A stretch of 64,000 bases of DNA from contig CM114275.1 of assembly GCA_050084515.1 (NCBI GenBank), forward strand, positions 3,596,001 to 3,660,000. The letters are read 5' to 3'. The notes beneath the pieces are model-generated. The model made no database searches, was not told the origin of the DNA, and saw only the letters and a program-made list of their open reading frames with translations. Position numbers and translations under genes: made by a program. Within the stretch, counting starts at the first letter, position 1, and the number at the start of each line of letters is the position of its first letter. The DNA comes from Blasia pusilla. Lineage: Eukaryota; Marchantiophyta; Marchantiopsida; Blasiales. Of the stretch, positions 23,760 to 35,723 are shown piece by piece.

Positions 23760-24822
23760 GCTCGGATTTTGGTTACACATTTCATCAGAGAATCTGCGAT
23801 TTTACCTCATGTCAAATATCCGATATGTGCGTGTCTTTTGAAGTGGGAGAAAAATCCATGGAAGGATCATCTATCCAATTTTTTTCGATAATGCGAGGTA
23901 ACCGAGGCCATGGAACGAGCGTGCATATATGGGGAATTGCACGCGGTGATTTATGATTGAATTGGCAGCTGACAAAGTATTGCACAGAGTATCAAGCATG
24001 AGGGGAATGAGGTCATGCATGAGGTTGGGGAATGAATCTAATTTTCTTGCATGCAATCTTCTCAACAAAGCTTCCGTGAGTAGTTTTATCCCTAATATCT
24101 TCTTAGTGCGTACTTTGGAATTTGCTAAATTCTCGGTGCAGGATTGTCAATGGTGATGTCACTTCTGATTCACACATTTACTTTCAACGGCAACGCATAT
24201 AGCACCGCGAATTGGCCTCCTCATCATGAACCTGGTTGTGCTTAGGAAGGGAGGTATGTTTAGGGTTTAGGGTTGGCAATTGCAATGGATCAGCGATTTT
24301 AGTACCTGGTGCCGATTATGCGATTTGTGCAAGTCTTTGAAGCAAGAGAAAATCCATGGAATGATCATCTATTCAATTTATTGAGAATGACGACTCGCGT
24401 GCGAGGTAACAGAGGAGTAGAATCGAATCAAGCCACATGATGAGTGTGCACACATAGGGAATTTGATAGTGTGATGATTTTTGATCGAATTCGCAGATGA
24501 TCAAGTATCGAACAGTAATTAGGAGGATCTTGAGGAGAATTAGGTCACGTTGAGGCAGAAAAATGAATTTACTTTTCTTGCCCTCAATCTCCATCAAGAA
24601 ATCTTTTGTGAATACTTTAAGTTCTCAATGTCTCCTTAGTGCGCACTTTGGAATTAGTTGAATTTTGGATGGAGAATTGTCGATAGTGATCCCACTTCAG
24701 ATTGTTCATTGACACTTCCGATGCCAATGCATACAACATCGCAAATTAACCCCCTCATCACAAACGTTAACTTGGCTGTGGTCAAGAAGGGAGGTGTGTT
24801 TAGGGTTTAGGGTTGGTAATGC
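23760..24822. repeat. Diverged tandem duplication, units about 500-550 bp
   Basis: Unit 1 (about 23780-24277) and unit 2 (about 24290-24822) share, in order, GCGATTTTA, AAAATCCATGGAA.GATCATCTAT, a GAGGTAAC block and a closing GTTTAGGGTTTAGGGTTGG. Divergence is high. No coding potential is supported. The closing TTTAGGG pairs resemble telomere repeat units but occur only twice. Confidence 0.65.
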
Positions 24823-25854
24823 ATAACGAGGAAGTGGAGTGCAATCTCAAGTACATCTCAAATCACAAGCTGATTTTTTTTTAAATGGAGTGTTATGTCA
24901 TTTATGCGTCATTAATTGTCTATCTTCTCGGTCTTTTGTGCCTTCGAAATTTGTAGCTTCCTTAGCTTCCTCGCGTGTATGGGAAAAATTGTGGGGCATG
25001 AAGTATAGCAATTTCATCATTGGGAATCATAGAAATGCCCTCCCAATTTAGGGTTTCCTATGGGATGTGGCACCAAAACAAGGCCACGAATTCTTCAACA
25101 TTGAAGAGCTAGCCCTGTTTTGGAATAAGAATCGATCCCTGTAGTAGTTGAAAACTGAATCTTCAAAAGTCTTTTACCAATTCTTTTAGATAATTGTTGG
25201 AGAATACTCGTTTGAAATACTCTCGGTAGAAATGCGAGAGAGAAATGCAGCAGACAATTCAAAATAGGGGTTTTTTTTTATGACATTATGGCTTTCTAAT
25301 TTGAGATCCGCTTAGGGTATCGGTTGCGGCCTGATTGTTGGACACTATAATTTTATTCCAATTTTTCCCTGCATATGAATGAGGCGGAATGATTTAGGGT
25401 CTACTTTACAGCAATTATGAATTGGGTTCCCGGAAGGAATTGCGTATCGTGCATTCACTGGGAAAGGAATGCATGTAGGGATTCGTGGATTTAGGTGTTT
25501 TGTGGATAGGATTGCAGTGCCTCCACTGTAGTCTACTTTACAACAATTTCAAAATTGGCACTCAAGATTGGCTTTACATCACTTGGAATGGATCTAACCT
25601 GGATCGTAGGGGGTTTGGGAATTCAGATTCCATCCATTATAGTAATTTGCCCACTGTCTTGGGTTATTTACCTCAAACATGGATAAGTGTGAACTTCACA
25701 GCATTAGAAAGTTAGATTGTCGAATTGAATCCTTGTGGATTCAATCTACAGATTAGGGATGCAGAATCCAAGCTTGACCCAAAACCAAGCTTAGTTATTA
25801 AGCATCACAAGTAGATAAGTTCTCCCCTAGCACTCTTCTACAAGCATATGCATT
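24823..25854. other. Gene-free stretch
   Basis: About 1 kb with no coding signal and no recognised mobile element. Short ORFs lack motifs. Confidence 0.4.
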
Positions 25855-27046
25855 CAGGGGGTGGTGGATGAGTGTTTACAATTTCTTGGGGCAGAATTGA
25901 TGTAGCTCCAAGGTTGTCTACCTTACAAAAATTTGTAAATTTCCACTTGGAATGCATCTAGGGGGTGGTGGGTAATGGATTTTCCATTATGAAGAAAGTT
26001 AATAAACAGAACATGTCATCTGCATTTTACACATTATGGATTCACCCATACTCATATTAGGCAGTCAAACTTCAGCCTTGGCTTCAATGCTCTAAAACTT
26101 TAAAATCATTGGTAAGTTTTGCAATGCAAAAAAATGAATCCTGATCTGCAGTATGTGGACTAGGAATGCACGTTCCAACCATGACTATGAACATGGCTGA
26201 AATGAACAACTCAGGGTAAAATAATGTGAACGAATTCCTGGAAACCAAGAACCAACACTTGGATTAGGCAACCTATTAGTAATGCAAGGCCAAGTTTACT
26301 ACTACATCAGTAATCAATGCCAACATGAACCGTGAGCATTCAAACCCAATTTACAGCAATCAGCTACAACTTATTGCTTATGGAAGGGTAAGGGTTCAGT
26401 GTGGCCTCGATTCAATGTCTATGTGGCCACAATGCAGTTGAATTGTACAAGGATAACAAAGTGACCACTTGATAGAAAGTCATTTCTACCATCAGTTCTA
26501 GGCCAAGAGAGGAATTTTTTTCAAATAAACTGCCAAATTCCGAAGTGTTGGGAAGGGGTTTAGGGTTTTTGGGGGGTGGTGAGTAAGTGTTTACAATTTC
26601 TGTGGGCAGAATTGTTGTGGCTCGAAGGTTGTCTACCTTACAAAAATTTATAAATTTCCACTTGGAATGCATGTGGGGGGGTGGTGGGGGGGGGGATGGG
26701 TAATGGATTTTCCATTATGAAGAAAGTTAATAAATAGGACATGTCATTTGCATTTTACACATTATGGGTTCATCCATCCTCATGCCTCATATTAGGCAAT
26801 CCAACTTCAGCCTTGGCTTCAATGCTATAACCTTTAAATCATTGGCAAGTTTTGCAATGCAAAAAAAAATTAACCTTGGTCTGGAGTATGTGGACTAGGA
26901 ATGTAGGTTCCAAGCATGACCATGAACATGGTCAGGATACCCTGCTAAGTCTGTTTCCCTCTATTTTGGAGAAATTTCCCTCTACCAAAAATTGGTAAAG
27001 TATGAGTTTAAAATATCTCACATTAAGGGTGTCATCAGGCTTAATA
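25855..27046. repeat. Tandem duplication, about 716-bp unit, second copy split by copia
   Basis: Unit 1 spans about 25855-26570. Unit 2 starts at 26571 and repeats GAGTAAGTGTTTACAATTTC, GGTTGTCTACCTTACAAAAA and following blocks up to about 26935. It is then interrupted by about 110 bp of other DNA and the copia element, and resumes at 31931 (AATGAACAACTCAGGGTA). Confidence 0.75.
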
Positions 27047-27426
27047 TGTTGGATTCTCAACATCCACTCCTCTGAGCACCATTAATCTGATCGGCCCCCT
27101 TGTATGAGGAGAAGCCTAGATTGATGGTTCCGACTTAGACGTCGAAGGAGTCATAGTAATATGACGTAGGTGGTTTTAGGAGTAGCGTTACTAGGTTTAT
27201 CTAACCCTATTAATAGAAACGAAGAAAAATAGGTAAAAACCCTAGTTTTCCCGAGTAGTCAAAGAGTCGGGAGCCGCAGCGGTAGCGCACTTTCTTGTAT
27301 GTCGAGTTATCTCCCAGTTCATGTTCCATCGAAGCTCTTCTGTGAGCGCACGGACGGACTAGGCCACTTTGTATCTCTAAGTTTTGTAAAGATTTCAGTG
27401 ATTTCGTCACTTTCTGTTTTCTCACA
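27047..27426 (+). repeat. Copia 5' LTR
   Basis: 380 bp, TGTTGG to CTCACA. Preceded by TAATA. Lacks the palindromic insertion found in the 3' LTR. Confidence 0.93.
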
Positions 27427-27438
27427 TGGTATCAGAGC
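27427..27438 (+). promoter_or_regulatory. Primer-binding site (initiator Met-tRNA)
   Basis: TGGTATCAGAGC begins at the base after the LTR. It matches the complement of the plant initiator Met-tRNA 3' end, the usual copia primer. Confidence 0.92.
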
Positions 27439-27498
27439 AGTAGGTTTTCCAGTATTTTGTATCTGGCGATCTAGTGTGTTTGCACAAAATCTTGAGAG

Positions 27499-28455
27499 AT
27501 GGCTACTTCTTCGTCAGTTCGTGCTCGCCCTCCTCCGATGGGTGAAGGGAAGTTAGATGGGTCTAACTATATGTTGTGGAAGTTCAAAATGAGAACTGTC
27601 CTCGAATCATTTGAGAATTGGGAAACGGCCACAGGGGTCGATTTAAATCCACAAGCTAGTTTGAGTCCTGTTGTATTGTTGGCATGGAGACGCAGAAACG
27701 CTGATGCTCTATTTGCGATTGTCACAAATATAACTGATTATGTCATGACTCTCATTCAACATACAACCACTGTTGCTGAGGTGTGGAACATTTTGAAGAA
27801 TCAGTATGAAACGAGGAATGAGACTCGGATTCAAAATCTGGAGAATCAGCTTATGTCCGAGAAATTTTCAGAAGGAGAAAGCGCGGAGCAATTTTTGACA
27901 AGGATAAAGAATCTTCAAGATCAGATGGCGTCCGTAGGAATTTCAAAGTCTAGCGAAGATTTGGCACGTCGGTGCATAAGGATTTTGCCTCCAAGGTATG
28001 ACAGTTTGGTCACTGCACTGAATACTCAAGTAAGACCCACGCCTCTTACTTTTGAACAATTTAGTGCAATGTTGGTAGAAGAGGAAATGCCCTTCAAAGC
28101 AAGAGAGGGAAGTGATGCAGCATTTATTACCAACGTACAAAGAGGTAGAAATCAGGATTATAGTTCAAATGTCAAGAAGAAATTTCCAAGAAAAGCCTTC
28201 AAATGCTTTTATTGTGGTAAGCTAGGTCATCTTATCAAAGATTGTAGAAAGAGGAGTCAGGATGAGAAGAACGGTTGTTTAAGACCTAAGAAGGAGTCTG
28301 GAAATTCTGTAGAACTAGGAGAACATGAAGTAGATGTTTGGGTAGCAATAGAAGAGTTTTGCACACAGGCAGAACATTCCACTAAGTCAAAGAGTGAAGA
28401 TGCATGGGTGCTTGATAGTGGAGCATCTAGGCATATGACCTATCATAAGGATTGA
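27499..28455 (+). pseudogene. Copia gag and start of protease
   Basis: Starts with the ATG 73 bases after the LTR. The first 220 residues form the copia gag (UBN2-like) region. A CCHC zinc knuckle CFYCGKLGHLIKDC lies at 28204-28245. The protease motif DSGAS begins at 28414. A TGA follows HKD at 28456, where copia proteases usually continue with Trp; this looks like a G-to-A nonsense change. Gag packages the RNA, and the protease would cut the polyprotein. Confidence 0.9.
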
Positions 28456-28589
28456 TATAGCTCCTTACAGCCTCTACAGGAGCTCATCGTTGTTACTGTT
28501 GGGAATAATGCAAAGTGCCCTTTAGAAGGGAAAGGCAAAATTTCTTTAGTCTCACAAAAAGGAGATGAAAAGAAGTTAACGATGTATTT

Positions 28590-29786
28590 ATGACGTACGA
28601 GTTGAAGCGAAATTTGATTTCAGTGGCAGTATTATGTGATCGTGACCTAGACGTTCGTTTCAAGAAAACTGGAGCAGTCATTGAGGATGCCAATGGGAAA
28701 GTAGTGGGTGAAGGTATACGACGTGGAAATATCTATGAGTTTTATGCTTTCACGACAAGTGTAGGTACAGATCTTAGTAGTAGTAAGTTGTGGCATGAAA
28801 GATTTGGTCACCTAAGCTTTCCCTTACTAAGTCAGATGCAAAAATCTGGCATGGTTGCTGATTTACCAACAATTTCTGGAGTGTCGGATACTTGTGAAGC
28901 TTGTATGATGGGCAAGCAACACCGAAAACCATTTCCACAAGAGTCCAGCAATAGAGCAAAGGCTCCTCTAGAGTTGATACATGCTGACCTCTGTGGTAAA
29001 ATGAGAACAGTGGCATTAGGTGGTTCTTCCTACTTCTTTTTAGTTGTCGACAATTATAGTAGGAAGATGTGGGTGTATTTCCTTCGTGATTAGGCAAGTG
29101 CTTTTGGAAAATTTAAAGTATGGCACAAGCTGGTTGAGAATGAGATAGGAAAGAAGGTACAAAAGCTTCGCACCGATCAAGGAGGAGAATTCTTATCAAC
29201 AGAATTCAACAAATATTTGGGGGAGCATGGAATCAAGCGACAGTTAACCACGGCACATACACCACAAAAAAATGGAGTTGTTGAGCGTCGAAACCGTACT
29301 GTGGTGGAGATGGCAAGATATATGATGAAAGAAAAAGGTTTGACAGAAGGATTTTGGGTTGAAGCTGTTAATACTGCCGTATACATTCTAAATAGAAGTG
29401 CTACCAAGTCAGTGCAAGGCATGACTCCTCATCAATCATACTCAGGTAAGGTACCATCAGTCCAACATTTCAGGACTTTTGGTAGTGAGTGTTTTGTACA
29501 TATTCCTGAAGTATCTAGGACCAAGCTAGAGTCCAAGAGCAGGAAGTGCATCTTTATGGGATACAGTGATGAGTCTAAAGCTTATTGCCTTTGGTGTCCT
29601 AAGGAAAAGAAGATGCTTGTGAGTCGTGATGTGGTGTTCCAGGAACACCCTCGTCAAGTGGCGGATATCAGTGGTCCATCCACATTATCATCAAACGAAG
29701 AGATAATCCACCAGAGCACACCACAAATGTTTACACCAGATCATCAAAGAGCAACCTGCTCTTCCACTACGGTCTTCATACCCTAA
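28590..29786 (+). pseudogene. Copia integrase
   Basis: The pre-integrase zinc region has LWHERFGHLS followed by CEACMMGK. The catalytic triad appears as IHADLCG, LRTDQGGEF and VVERRNR. A TAG at 29091-29093 lies between the first and second acidic residues, with the same frame on both sides. Near 29700-29786 the frame is lost before the RT, where KWIKHLL is read in another frame. Inserts the cDNA into the genome when intact. Confidence 0.88.
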
Positions 29787-29802
29787 GTGGATAAAGCATC
29801 TC

Positions 29803-30546
29803 TTGGATGGTAAGGATCCACCAGCAACTGATAAAGTTGTTACACATCCAAGGAGATCCACGAGACTAGAGGAGCAGAATAGAGCTTCCGCACATCTCGT
29901 CAATATGACCCTGATGACAGAGGTCTTGAAGGTGGAAGAGCCATCATGCTTGGATGAGGCCCTTGCTCATCCCCAATGGAGAGAGGCCATGCAGATGGAG
30001 ATGGACGCTATTCAGAGGAATGAAACTTGGACTTTGGTTGAAAAGCCAAAGGACAGGAAGATAATACGCACCAAGTGGGTGTACAAGACCAAGTACAAGT
30101 CGGACGGTACATTGGATAAATTCAAAGCGAGGTTGGTCGCACAAGGATGCTCACAAATCGAAGGTTTTGACTACTATGAGACTTTTGCTCCTACTGCAAG
30201 GATGACAACCATTCGAATTGTTCTAGCGGTTGCAGGAACAAGACGTTGGCATGTATACCAATACGATGTGAAGTCTGCCTTTCTGCACGGGAGTCTCAAG
30301 GAGGAGGTATATGTTTCTCAACCACCAGGTTTAGAGACACCCGGATCAGAAAAGAAAGTTTGTTTACTTCATCGAGCATTGTATGGGTTGAAGCAAGCCC
30401 CAAGGGTATGGTATCAACGAATAGATACATTCTTTCGAGAGAAGGGTCTCATCAAGAGTCCGTCAGAAGCAAATTTGTATGTGTTTTGCAAAGATGGGAT
30501 GTATATGTTGATAGTCTTGTATGTGGATGATTTGATCATCACATGA
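29803..30546 (+). pseudogene. Copia reverse transcriptase
   Basis: Contains WREAMQMEMDAI, TKWVYKTK, AFLHGSLKEEVYV and the active site YVDD at about 30520-30531. A TGA right after LIIT ends the frame. Copies element RNA into DNA. The remainder, with another in-frame TAG near 30679 after LSQ, continues into the RNase H block. Confidence 0.9.
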
Positions 30547-30699
30547 GACCACAGTAAGAAAATAGAGGAAATGAAGGGAGTGTTGAAATCTGAGTTTGAA
30601 ATGTCAGATTTAGGTCTTCTGTACTACTTTATAGGGCTGGAAATTTGGCAACAGTATGATTCTATTTTTCTCTCTCAGTAGAAGTATGCTAGAGAAATC

Positions 30700-31461
30700 T
30701 TGAAGGCATTCGGGATGACCGAGTGTAAGGCAGTGGTCTCGCCAATGGAGGTAGAGTTGAAACTCTCGATGGAGGATGTTTCACAATTGGTAGATGAAAA
30801 GTTGTACAGAAAGCTTGTAGGCAGTTTGATATTTTTGTGTAACACTAGACCAGACATTAGCTTCAATGTGGGAGTGTTGAGTAGGTTCTCAACTAAGCCT
30901 CGTGAGAACCATTGGAAGGCAGGGATGCGTGTGTTGAAGTACATCAAAGGCACTATCGAGTACGGCATCACCTATGGAGCAGGGACGGAAATGATAGGTT
31001 TTTGTGACTCAGATTGGGCAGGAGATCCAGAATCTCTAAGATCAGTTTCGGGTTATTTCTTCTTGGTAGGATCAAGTGTGGTGTCATGGGTCAGCAAGAA
31101 GCAACCTACAGTGGCTCTTTCTTCTACCGAGGCAGAGTACAAGGCGGCTTGTTATGCTTCTTGTGAAGCAGTATGGTTGAGATGGATATTGGAGGACATA
31201 GGAGAAGCACCAGAAAGTGCTACTGTAATGTGGTGTGACAATCAGAGTTGTATTGCCATAGCACATAATCCTCTGTTTCATGCTCGTACGAAGCACATAG
31301 AGATCCAGTATCACTTTGTTCGTGAATTGATCGAGAGAGAGGTTTTGAAGTTAGTCTATTGTCCAACAGAGGATAACCGTGCAGACATCTTCACGAAAGC
31401 CTTGAGCAGAGATCAGCTTCACCGACATCTTAAGGGTCTTGGCATAGGTCCAAGACAGTAG
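30700..31461 (+). pseudogene. Copia RT C-terminus and RNase H
   Basis: Shows VGSLIFLCNTRPDISF, then RNase H motifs GFCDSDWAGD, SSTEAEYKA, WCDNQSC and KHIEIQYHF, with ADIFTKAL near the end. All catalytic acids are visible. It is open to its natural stop just before the polypurine tract. Confidence 0.9.
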
Positions 31462-31480
31462 TCCACATGAGAGTGGATAT

Positions 31481-31492
31481 TGAGGGGGGGGG
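31481..31492 (+). promoter_or_regulatory. Copia polypurine tract
   Basis: GAGGGGGGGG-type purine run immediately 5' of the 3' LTR. Serves as plus-strand primer. Confidence 0.8.
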
Positions 31493-31925
31493 TGTTGGAT
31501 TCTCAACATCCACTCCTTTGAGCACCATTAATCTGATCGGCCCCCTTGTATGAGGAGAAGCCTAGATTGATGGTTCCGACTTAGACGTCGAAGGAGTCAT
31601 AGTAATATGACGTAGGTGGTTTTAGGAATAGCGTTACTAGCTTTATCTAACCCTATATTGCATCAGGGTGCAGGGCACCCTGATGCAATATAGGGTTAGA
31701 TAAACCTATTAATAGAAACAAAGAAAAATAGGTAAAAATCCTAGTTTTCCTGAGTAGTCAAAGAGTCGGGAGCCGCAGCGGTAGCGCATTTTCTCGTATG
31801 TCGAGTTATCTCCCACTTCAGGTTCCATCGAAGCTCTTCTGTGAGCGCACGGACAGACTAGGCCACTTTGTATCTCTAAGTTTTGTAAAGATTTCAGTGA
31901 TTTCGTCACTTTCTGTTTTCTCACA
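31493..31925 (+). repeat. Copia 3' LTR with palindromic insertion
   Basis: Same ends as the 5' LTR but about 53 bp longer because of the inverted repeat at 31642-31704. Followed by TAATA. Confidence 0.93.
31642..31704. repeat. Perfect 30-bp-arm palindrome in the 3' LTR
   Basis: Arms 31642-31671 and 31675-31704 are perfect inverted complements separated by AGG. The outer half of the left arm (TTTATCTAACCCTAT) is ordinary LTR sequence; the inner half and the right arm are absent from the 5' LTR. Confidence 0.92.
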
Positions 31926-31930
31926 TAATA

Positions 31931-32325
31931 ATTTGCCATAAATTTTCCACTTGAAATGAACAACTCAGGGTAGAACAATATGAACTGATTCCCGACAACC
32001 AGTTAAGAACCAACACTTGGATTAGGCAACCTATTAGGAATGCAAGGCCAAGTTTACTACTACATCAGTAATCAATGCCAACATCAACCGTGAGCATTCA
32101 AACCCAATTACAAAAATTAGCTACCACTCATTTCTTATGGAAGGATAAGGGTTCGGCGTGGCGTGGCTTCACTGTCTTGTGTGGCCACAATTCAGCTGAA
32201 CTATACAAGGATTACAAAGTGACCACTTGATAGAAAGTCATTTTTGTCATCATTTCTAGGCCAAGAGAGGAAATTTTCTCAAATAGACTACCAAATTCCA
32301 AAGTGTTGGAAAAGGGTTTAGGGTT
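31931..32325. repeat. Second half of the 716-bp tandem unit
   Basis: Collinear with about 26180-26570: AACAACTCAGGGTA, AACCAACACTTGGATTAGGC and GGTTTAGGGTTTT recur in order. It resumes directly after the copia target duplication, which shows where the element landed. Confidence 0.75.
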
Positions 32326-32400
32326 TTAACATACTAAATGTCATCCCGGGAACCATGAGTTTTTTCATGAGTCATGCTCATGAAAACACTTGAACGGTAT

Positions 32401-32527
32401 AGTAACACGTCTATATTTTGGTAATGGCGAATTACCAAAATTTACACCATACATGAACTGTATAGGGATCAGTAACACGTCTATATTTTGGCAATGGAGA
32501 ATTATCAAAATTTACACCATACATGAA
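32401..32527. repeat. Two tandem 70-bp units with internal hairpin
   Basis: AGTAACACGTCTATATTTTGG starts at 32401 (unit 1) and 32471 (unit 2), and the units are nearly identical. Each contains TTTTGGTAAT and ATTACCAAAA or a close variant as an inverted repeat around a 5-base loop. Confidence 0.8.
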
Positions 32528-32749
32528 AAGGTTTAGCTTGCTACCATGCATGAAAAGGGATAGATTGGGGTTAACCAACCTCTTACAGAATGCACCAACT
32601 TCATTAATTCATCCGATGAATGAGGCCAAAATGGCAAGATACAAAATCTTACTAGGTTCTACCCCAGCGAAGTCCCAACCTCCATCTACCGCTTCATGGT
32701 TGCCACACTGACTAAAGGCATGGACCTTTCCATCATTTGAACAGAAATT

Positions 32750-33178
32750 TCAACAATATTTATTTAAGAGTACTAAGCCAGTGATGCATAAATACTGCTT
32801 CAGAGAGACCTTCGAAACTAAAACAATAGCCTTATTCTCGAGTCCAGGATCAGCCGCCAATAGCGATTCGGAATGAGCATTCACCTGTAAGGTGTGCCCA
32901 CGTTTTCTCGTAGTAAGCATTCCACAGGAATTCGTCCCACGAATATTCAAGAACGTTGGACTGTCATTGGGCATGCTATACTCCATAGTACTACACGATC
33001 TCATAGGAGCATTGCAGTGGTCTAATATGGCATCAATGATATAAGAGGTCAATATGCCACTCGTGTCCACAATCACTCTCTTTCATAGAGAAATGATCAT
33101 TTCTAGGCCTTGATAAGGTGCTAACACCATGCACTGCTCCTCCAACGTTAGACCGCGGAAGACGAACGCTTCCATCTT
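32750..33178 (-). pseudogene. Unrecognised ORF with one in-frame stop
   Basis: A minus-strand frame begins MEAFVFRGLTLEEQC at about 33176 and continues past an in-frame TGA near 33087 into a 108-codon open stretch ending at 32750. Composition is protein-like (VIVDTSGILTSYIIDAIL), but I recognise no family. It stands alone between repeats, so it may be a gene relic or chance. Confidence 0.3.
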
Positions 33179-34098
33179 CAAAAAACTTGTAGCAGATTGA
33201 AACATTGTGCATTGCATCTTACACCCCTATGCAATGCAAGCCATGTAAACCGCGCCCATTGCATTAAAAGTGAGTGATGCTTTTTTTAGAAGTCCACTCC
33301 CACGTAGGTGTGCAATGATATCCCCTATAGTCAACAGCGTGGAATTGGACATACTTGTTGGCGAACTCTTCCATTGCAATGACTCAAGAATCTGTGACAA
33401 GCACGAGCTATCGGTCTGCTACGAGCAAGGCAATGACAACAAGGAAGAAGGCCACACCTAGGTAATGCCCCTTGTCCTTATTGACTTCTTCACATCCTTG
33501 GGGCTGTGCATACGGCCGACTAGAAAGGTCCCGGCGTATGCATCGTTTAGTAGACTAGAGCATACGGCATGGGAGTGATCCAATGGAAAGCCAGGGAATG
33601 GCAGAATTTTGTGGCTAGAGGCAAGCTCTCTCTCCACTCTCTCACATTTTTTACAATGGCGGCGGCTACGGCCACCAGCCAACAAATACTCAAGCACGAT
33701 ACGCCCAGCTGTAACGTACTCCGAATTCTAAAATACGCCCTCTATTGCCATTCTGCCGTTCTGCCATTCATGTGAGCAGAATGTCCGCAGAATCCAGAAT
33801 TAGAGCCTCGCCTTGCCTCACGGTTTCCGCTGCTATAATACGCGTTGTATTTAGATGATGAAGATGATTCCGTTGCTCGACGGAGAAGAATTGAATTCCG
33901 TGATTCCGTTGCTCGACGTTGCTTTTGCAATTTTTGTAAGAATTCTCATCCCATTCCAACATTAATTCTTTGGACCTCACGAGAACAATTGCCACTGCTT
34001 TCAGAAGCCAATGTCTTAGAACTGCGATACATCTCGGGTTTGACAACACAAAATTGCTGAGAAGGGAGGTGGCAGGTTGCATTTAGAAGGAAAAATCG
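33179..34098. other. Gene-free stretch
   Basis: Overlapping short ORFs on both strands without motifs. A duplicated GATTCCGTTGCTCGACG block at about 33868 and 33901 is the only internal repeat seen. Confidence 0.35.
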
Positions 34099-35044
34099 TT
34101 GGGCGCTACACACAAAACGGCAACAGTGGAAGGCCCGAGTACCCAGGGTGGAGAGGGAGAGCGAGCCAGCAAGGGGAGAGGGAGTACAATGTTGATAGAA
34201 AATACTTTGGGTTCTCATGGGAGGGGCAGTTCTAGTGATGCACAATGGAACTATTCGTCCAGCAACGATTCACATTGGATGCATGATTTCGAGTGGGAGG
34301 TACTTGGCAGGAGGCGGGCCCAAATGTGCAAGATATTTGCTGGCATGCATGATTTTAGGAGCCGAAAAAGCAGGAATCATAAGGAAGAGGCAAGATCTGT
34401 CGAACCCAACGTTTTGACTAGACAAGCAGCCCAACGCGAGGCGGGCCTAGCAAACGATCCAGCATTTATGAAGGAGGGAAACCAGAGAGAGTGAGGAAAT
34501 TCACCTATTGTTGAAGCACCTCCACCAACTTCTCCCACACATGCCGCAGAAACATAACCCAAGAATACCAATTCATGAGGTGGCGCCGCCTATTGCACCT
34601 TCTGAGATGCTTCCCAATGGCGGGGAGTTGAATGTGGTGTATGCTTGCAATGCTGTCACAAAGAAGTGGGAATGACTGCGATGCAATCGGTATACTGCTC
34701 CTCTGCATTTGAAGGAAAGGTTCAATGCTCATCTAAAAGGGACGCACAACCTTCCACGCAATTTGCTCGTTCCAAAGCAGAAGGTCGGGAGGAAACTTGC
34801 AGATCCTGATCGAGATCCTAAAGTTATACTTAATCAAGAGAAGAAAGTGCGTGCGGTTGAACGCAAGTTCGGGGATCCTATGCGTAGGATTGCAAAAAAT
34901 CGGGCAAAATTCTTGAGAAGACAACGAATTCGATTTACTCAAAAGTATGACGAGCATGAGTTGCCACGTGACGGGGAGGTAGGCCATCCTCCATCTCTAA
35001 TACAACCAATGGAGTCCAACATGGTACTATTTATGGGAATGTGA
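34099..35044 (+). CDS. Unassigned plus-strand ORFs, possible exons
   Basis: Open frames at 34099-34494 and 34709-35044. The second is strongly basic (RRIAKNRAKFLRRQRIRF). Neither shows a known domain. They point the same way as the ORF at 35144-35650 and could belong to one decayed or multi-exon gene, but no splice sites were confirmed. Confidence 0.25.
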
Positions 35045-35143
35045 TCTTGGAAGGATATTCTAGATCTCCTCCTTCTCTGTGAGCTTACCAAACGCCTTAA
35101 GGCCAGTGTAAACAACACAGAACTAGTATGGAGCATCCTACAC

Positions 35144-35650
35144 GTGGAAGTGGATGCGAAGTATGAAGATGCTATAAGAAAACTTCTAACTCCATGGACT
35201 GTAACCATTAGTGATGATGGTGACTGGGAGACAGTAGTTACTAATTCTTTGTTGTTCCAATCTACATTCCGGCTTCGTAGAGAAATGGTTGAGGCGTCGC
35301 TAGATTATATCTCCGCAATGCATAAAAAAATGTATCTAGCATTGGACAAAACAGCTTGGGTTGCTCATCACGTGGATCTTCAGATGAGGAAATGGGATCA
35401 GGTTGACCGCCTTCCAAAAGTAGATAAGGCTACTAACAAATTCTGGAGGGACAGAGTTAGGCCTCCCAGTAACACACCTAGGAGGAGCATACCTTGCCTC
35501 TCGGAAGTGGTCCATGAAGAAATGGCAGGGAAAACACCGGTTGGCAAAGGTGGGTCTGATCTTTGCATGGGTGGGGCCAATGAAGATGAATCCATGCTAG
35601 CACAGCAGACCTTCAATTCCCTTAGGCGCAAAGACATGAAGCAAGGCTGA
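35144..35650 (+). CDS. Unassigned 168-codon ORF
   Basis: Starts MEVDAKYEDAIRKLL and includes SLDYISAMHKKMYLALDKTAW and a basic Pro-rich stretch. It looks more protein-like than nearby frames and ends just before the MITE copy at 35724. No family is recognised. It may be a fragment of a larger gene. Confidence 0.3.
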   Translation: MEVDAKYEDAIRKLLTPWTVTISDDGDWETVVTNSLLFQSTFRLRREMVEASLDYISAMHKKMYLALDKTAWVAHHVDLQMRKWDQVDRLPKVDKATNKFWRDRVRPPSNTPRRSIPCLSEVVHEEMAGKTPVGKGGSDLCMGGANEDESMLAQQTFNSLRRKDMKQG

Positions 35651-35723
35651 AAATAAAAGCAATAGACTCTGCTGGCAAGAATGATGTGCATACATCCTCA
35701 ATGTCAAGGCGTTCCCAGGGTGC

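Larger units (their letters stand above)
27047..31925 (+). mobile_element. Ty1/copia LTR retrotransposon, complete structure
   Basis: 4879 bp flanked by TAATA at 27042-27046 and 31926-31930. LTRs begin TGTTGG and end CTCACA. A primer site complementary to initiator Met-tRNA follows the 5' LTR, and a polypurine tract precedes the 3' LTR. Domain order gag, protease, integrase, RT, RNase H is diagnostic of copia. The LTRs differ by about 11 substitutions over 380 aligned bases, mostly transitions, plus one palindromic insertion. The coding region has at least four in-frame stops and one frameshift, so it is non-autonomous. Confidence 0.95.

Noticed and set aside
24240-24822. Interstitial telomere repeat
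   Set aside because: Only two TTTAGGG units per site, within ordinary tandem duplications.
33458-34082. Overlapping ORFs on both strands near 33.5-34.1 kb
   Set aside because: No motifs, opposite-strand overlap, and a local duplication explains part of the open frame.
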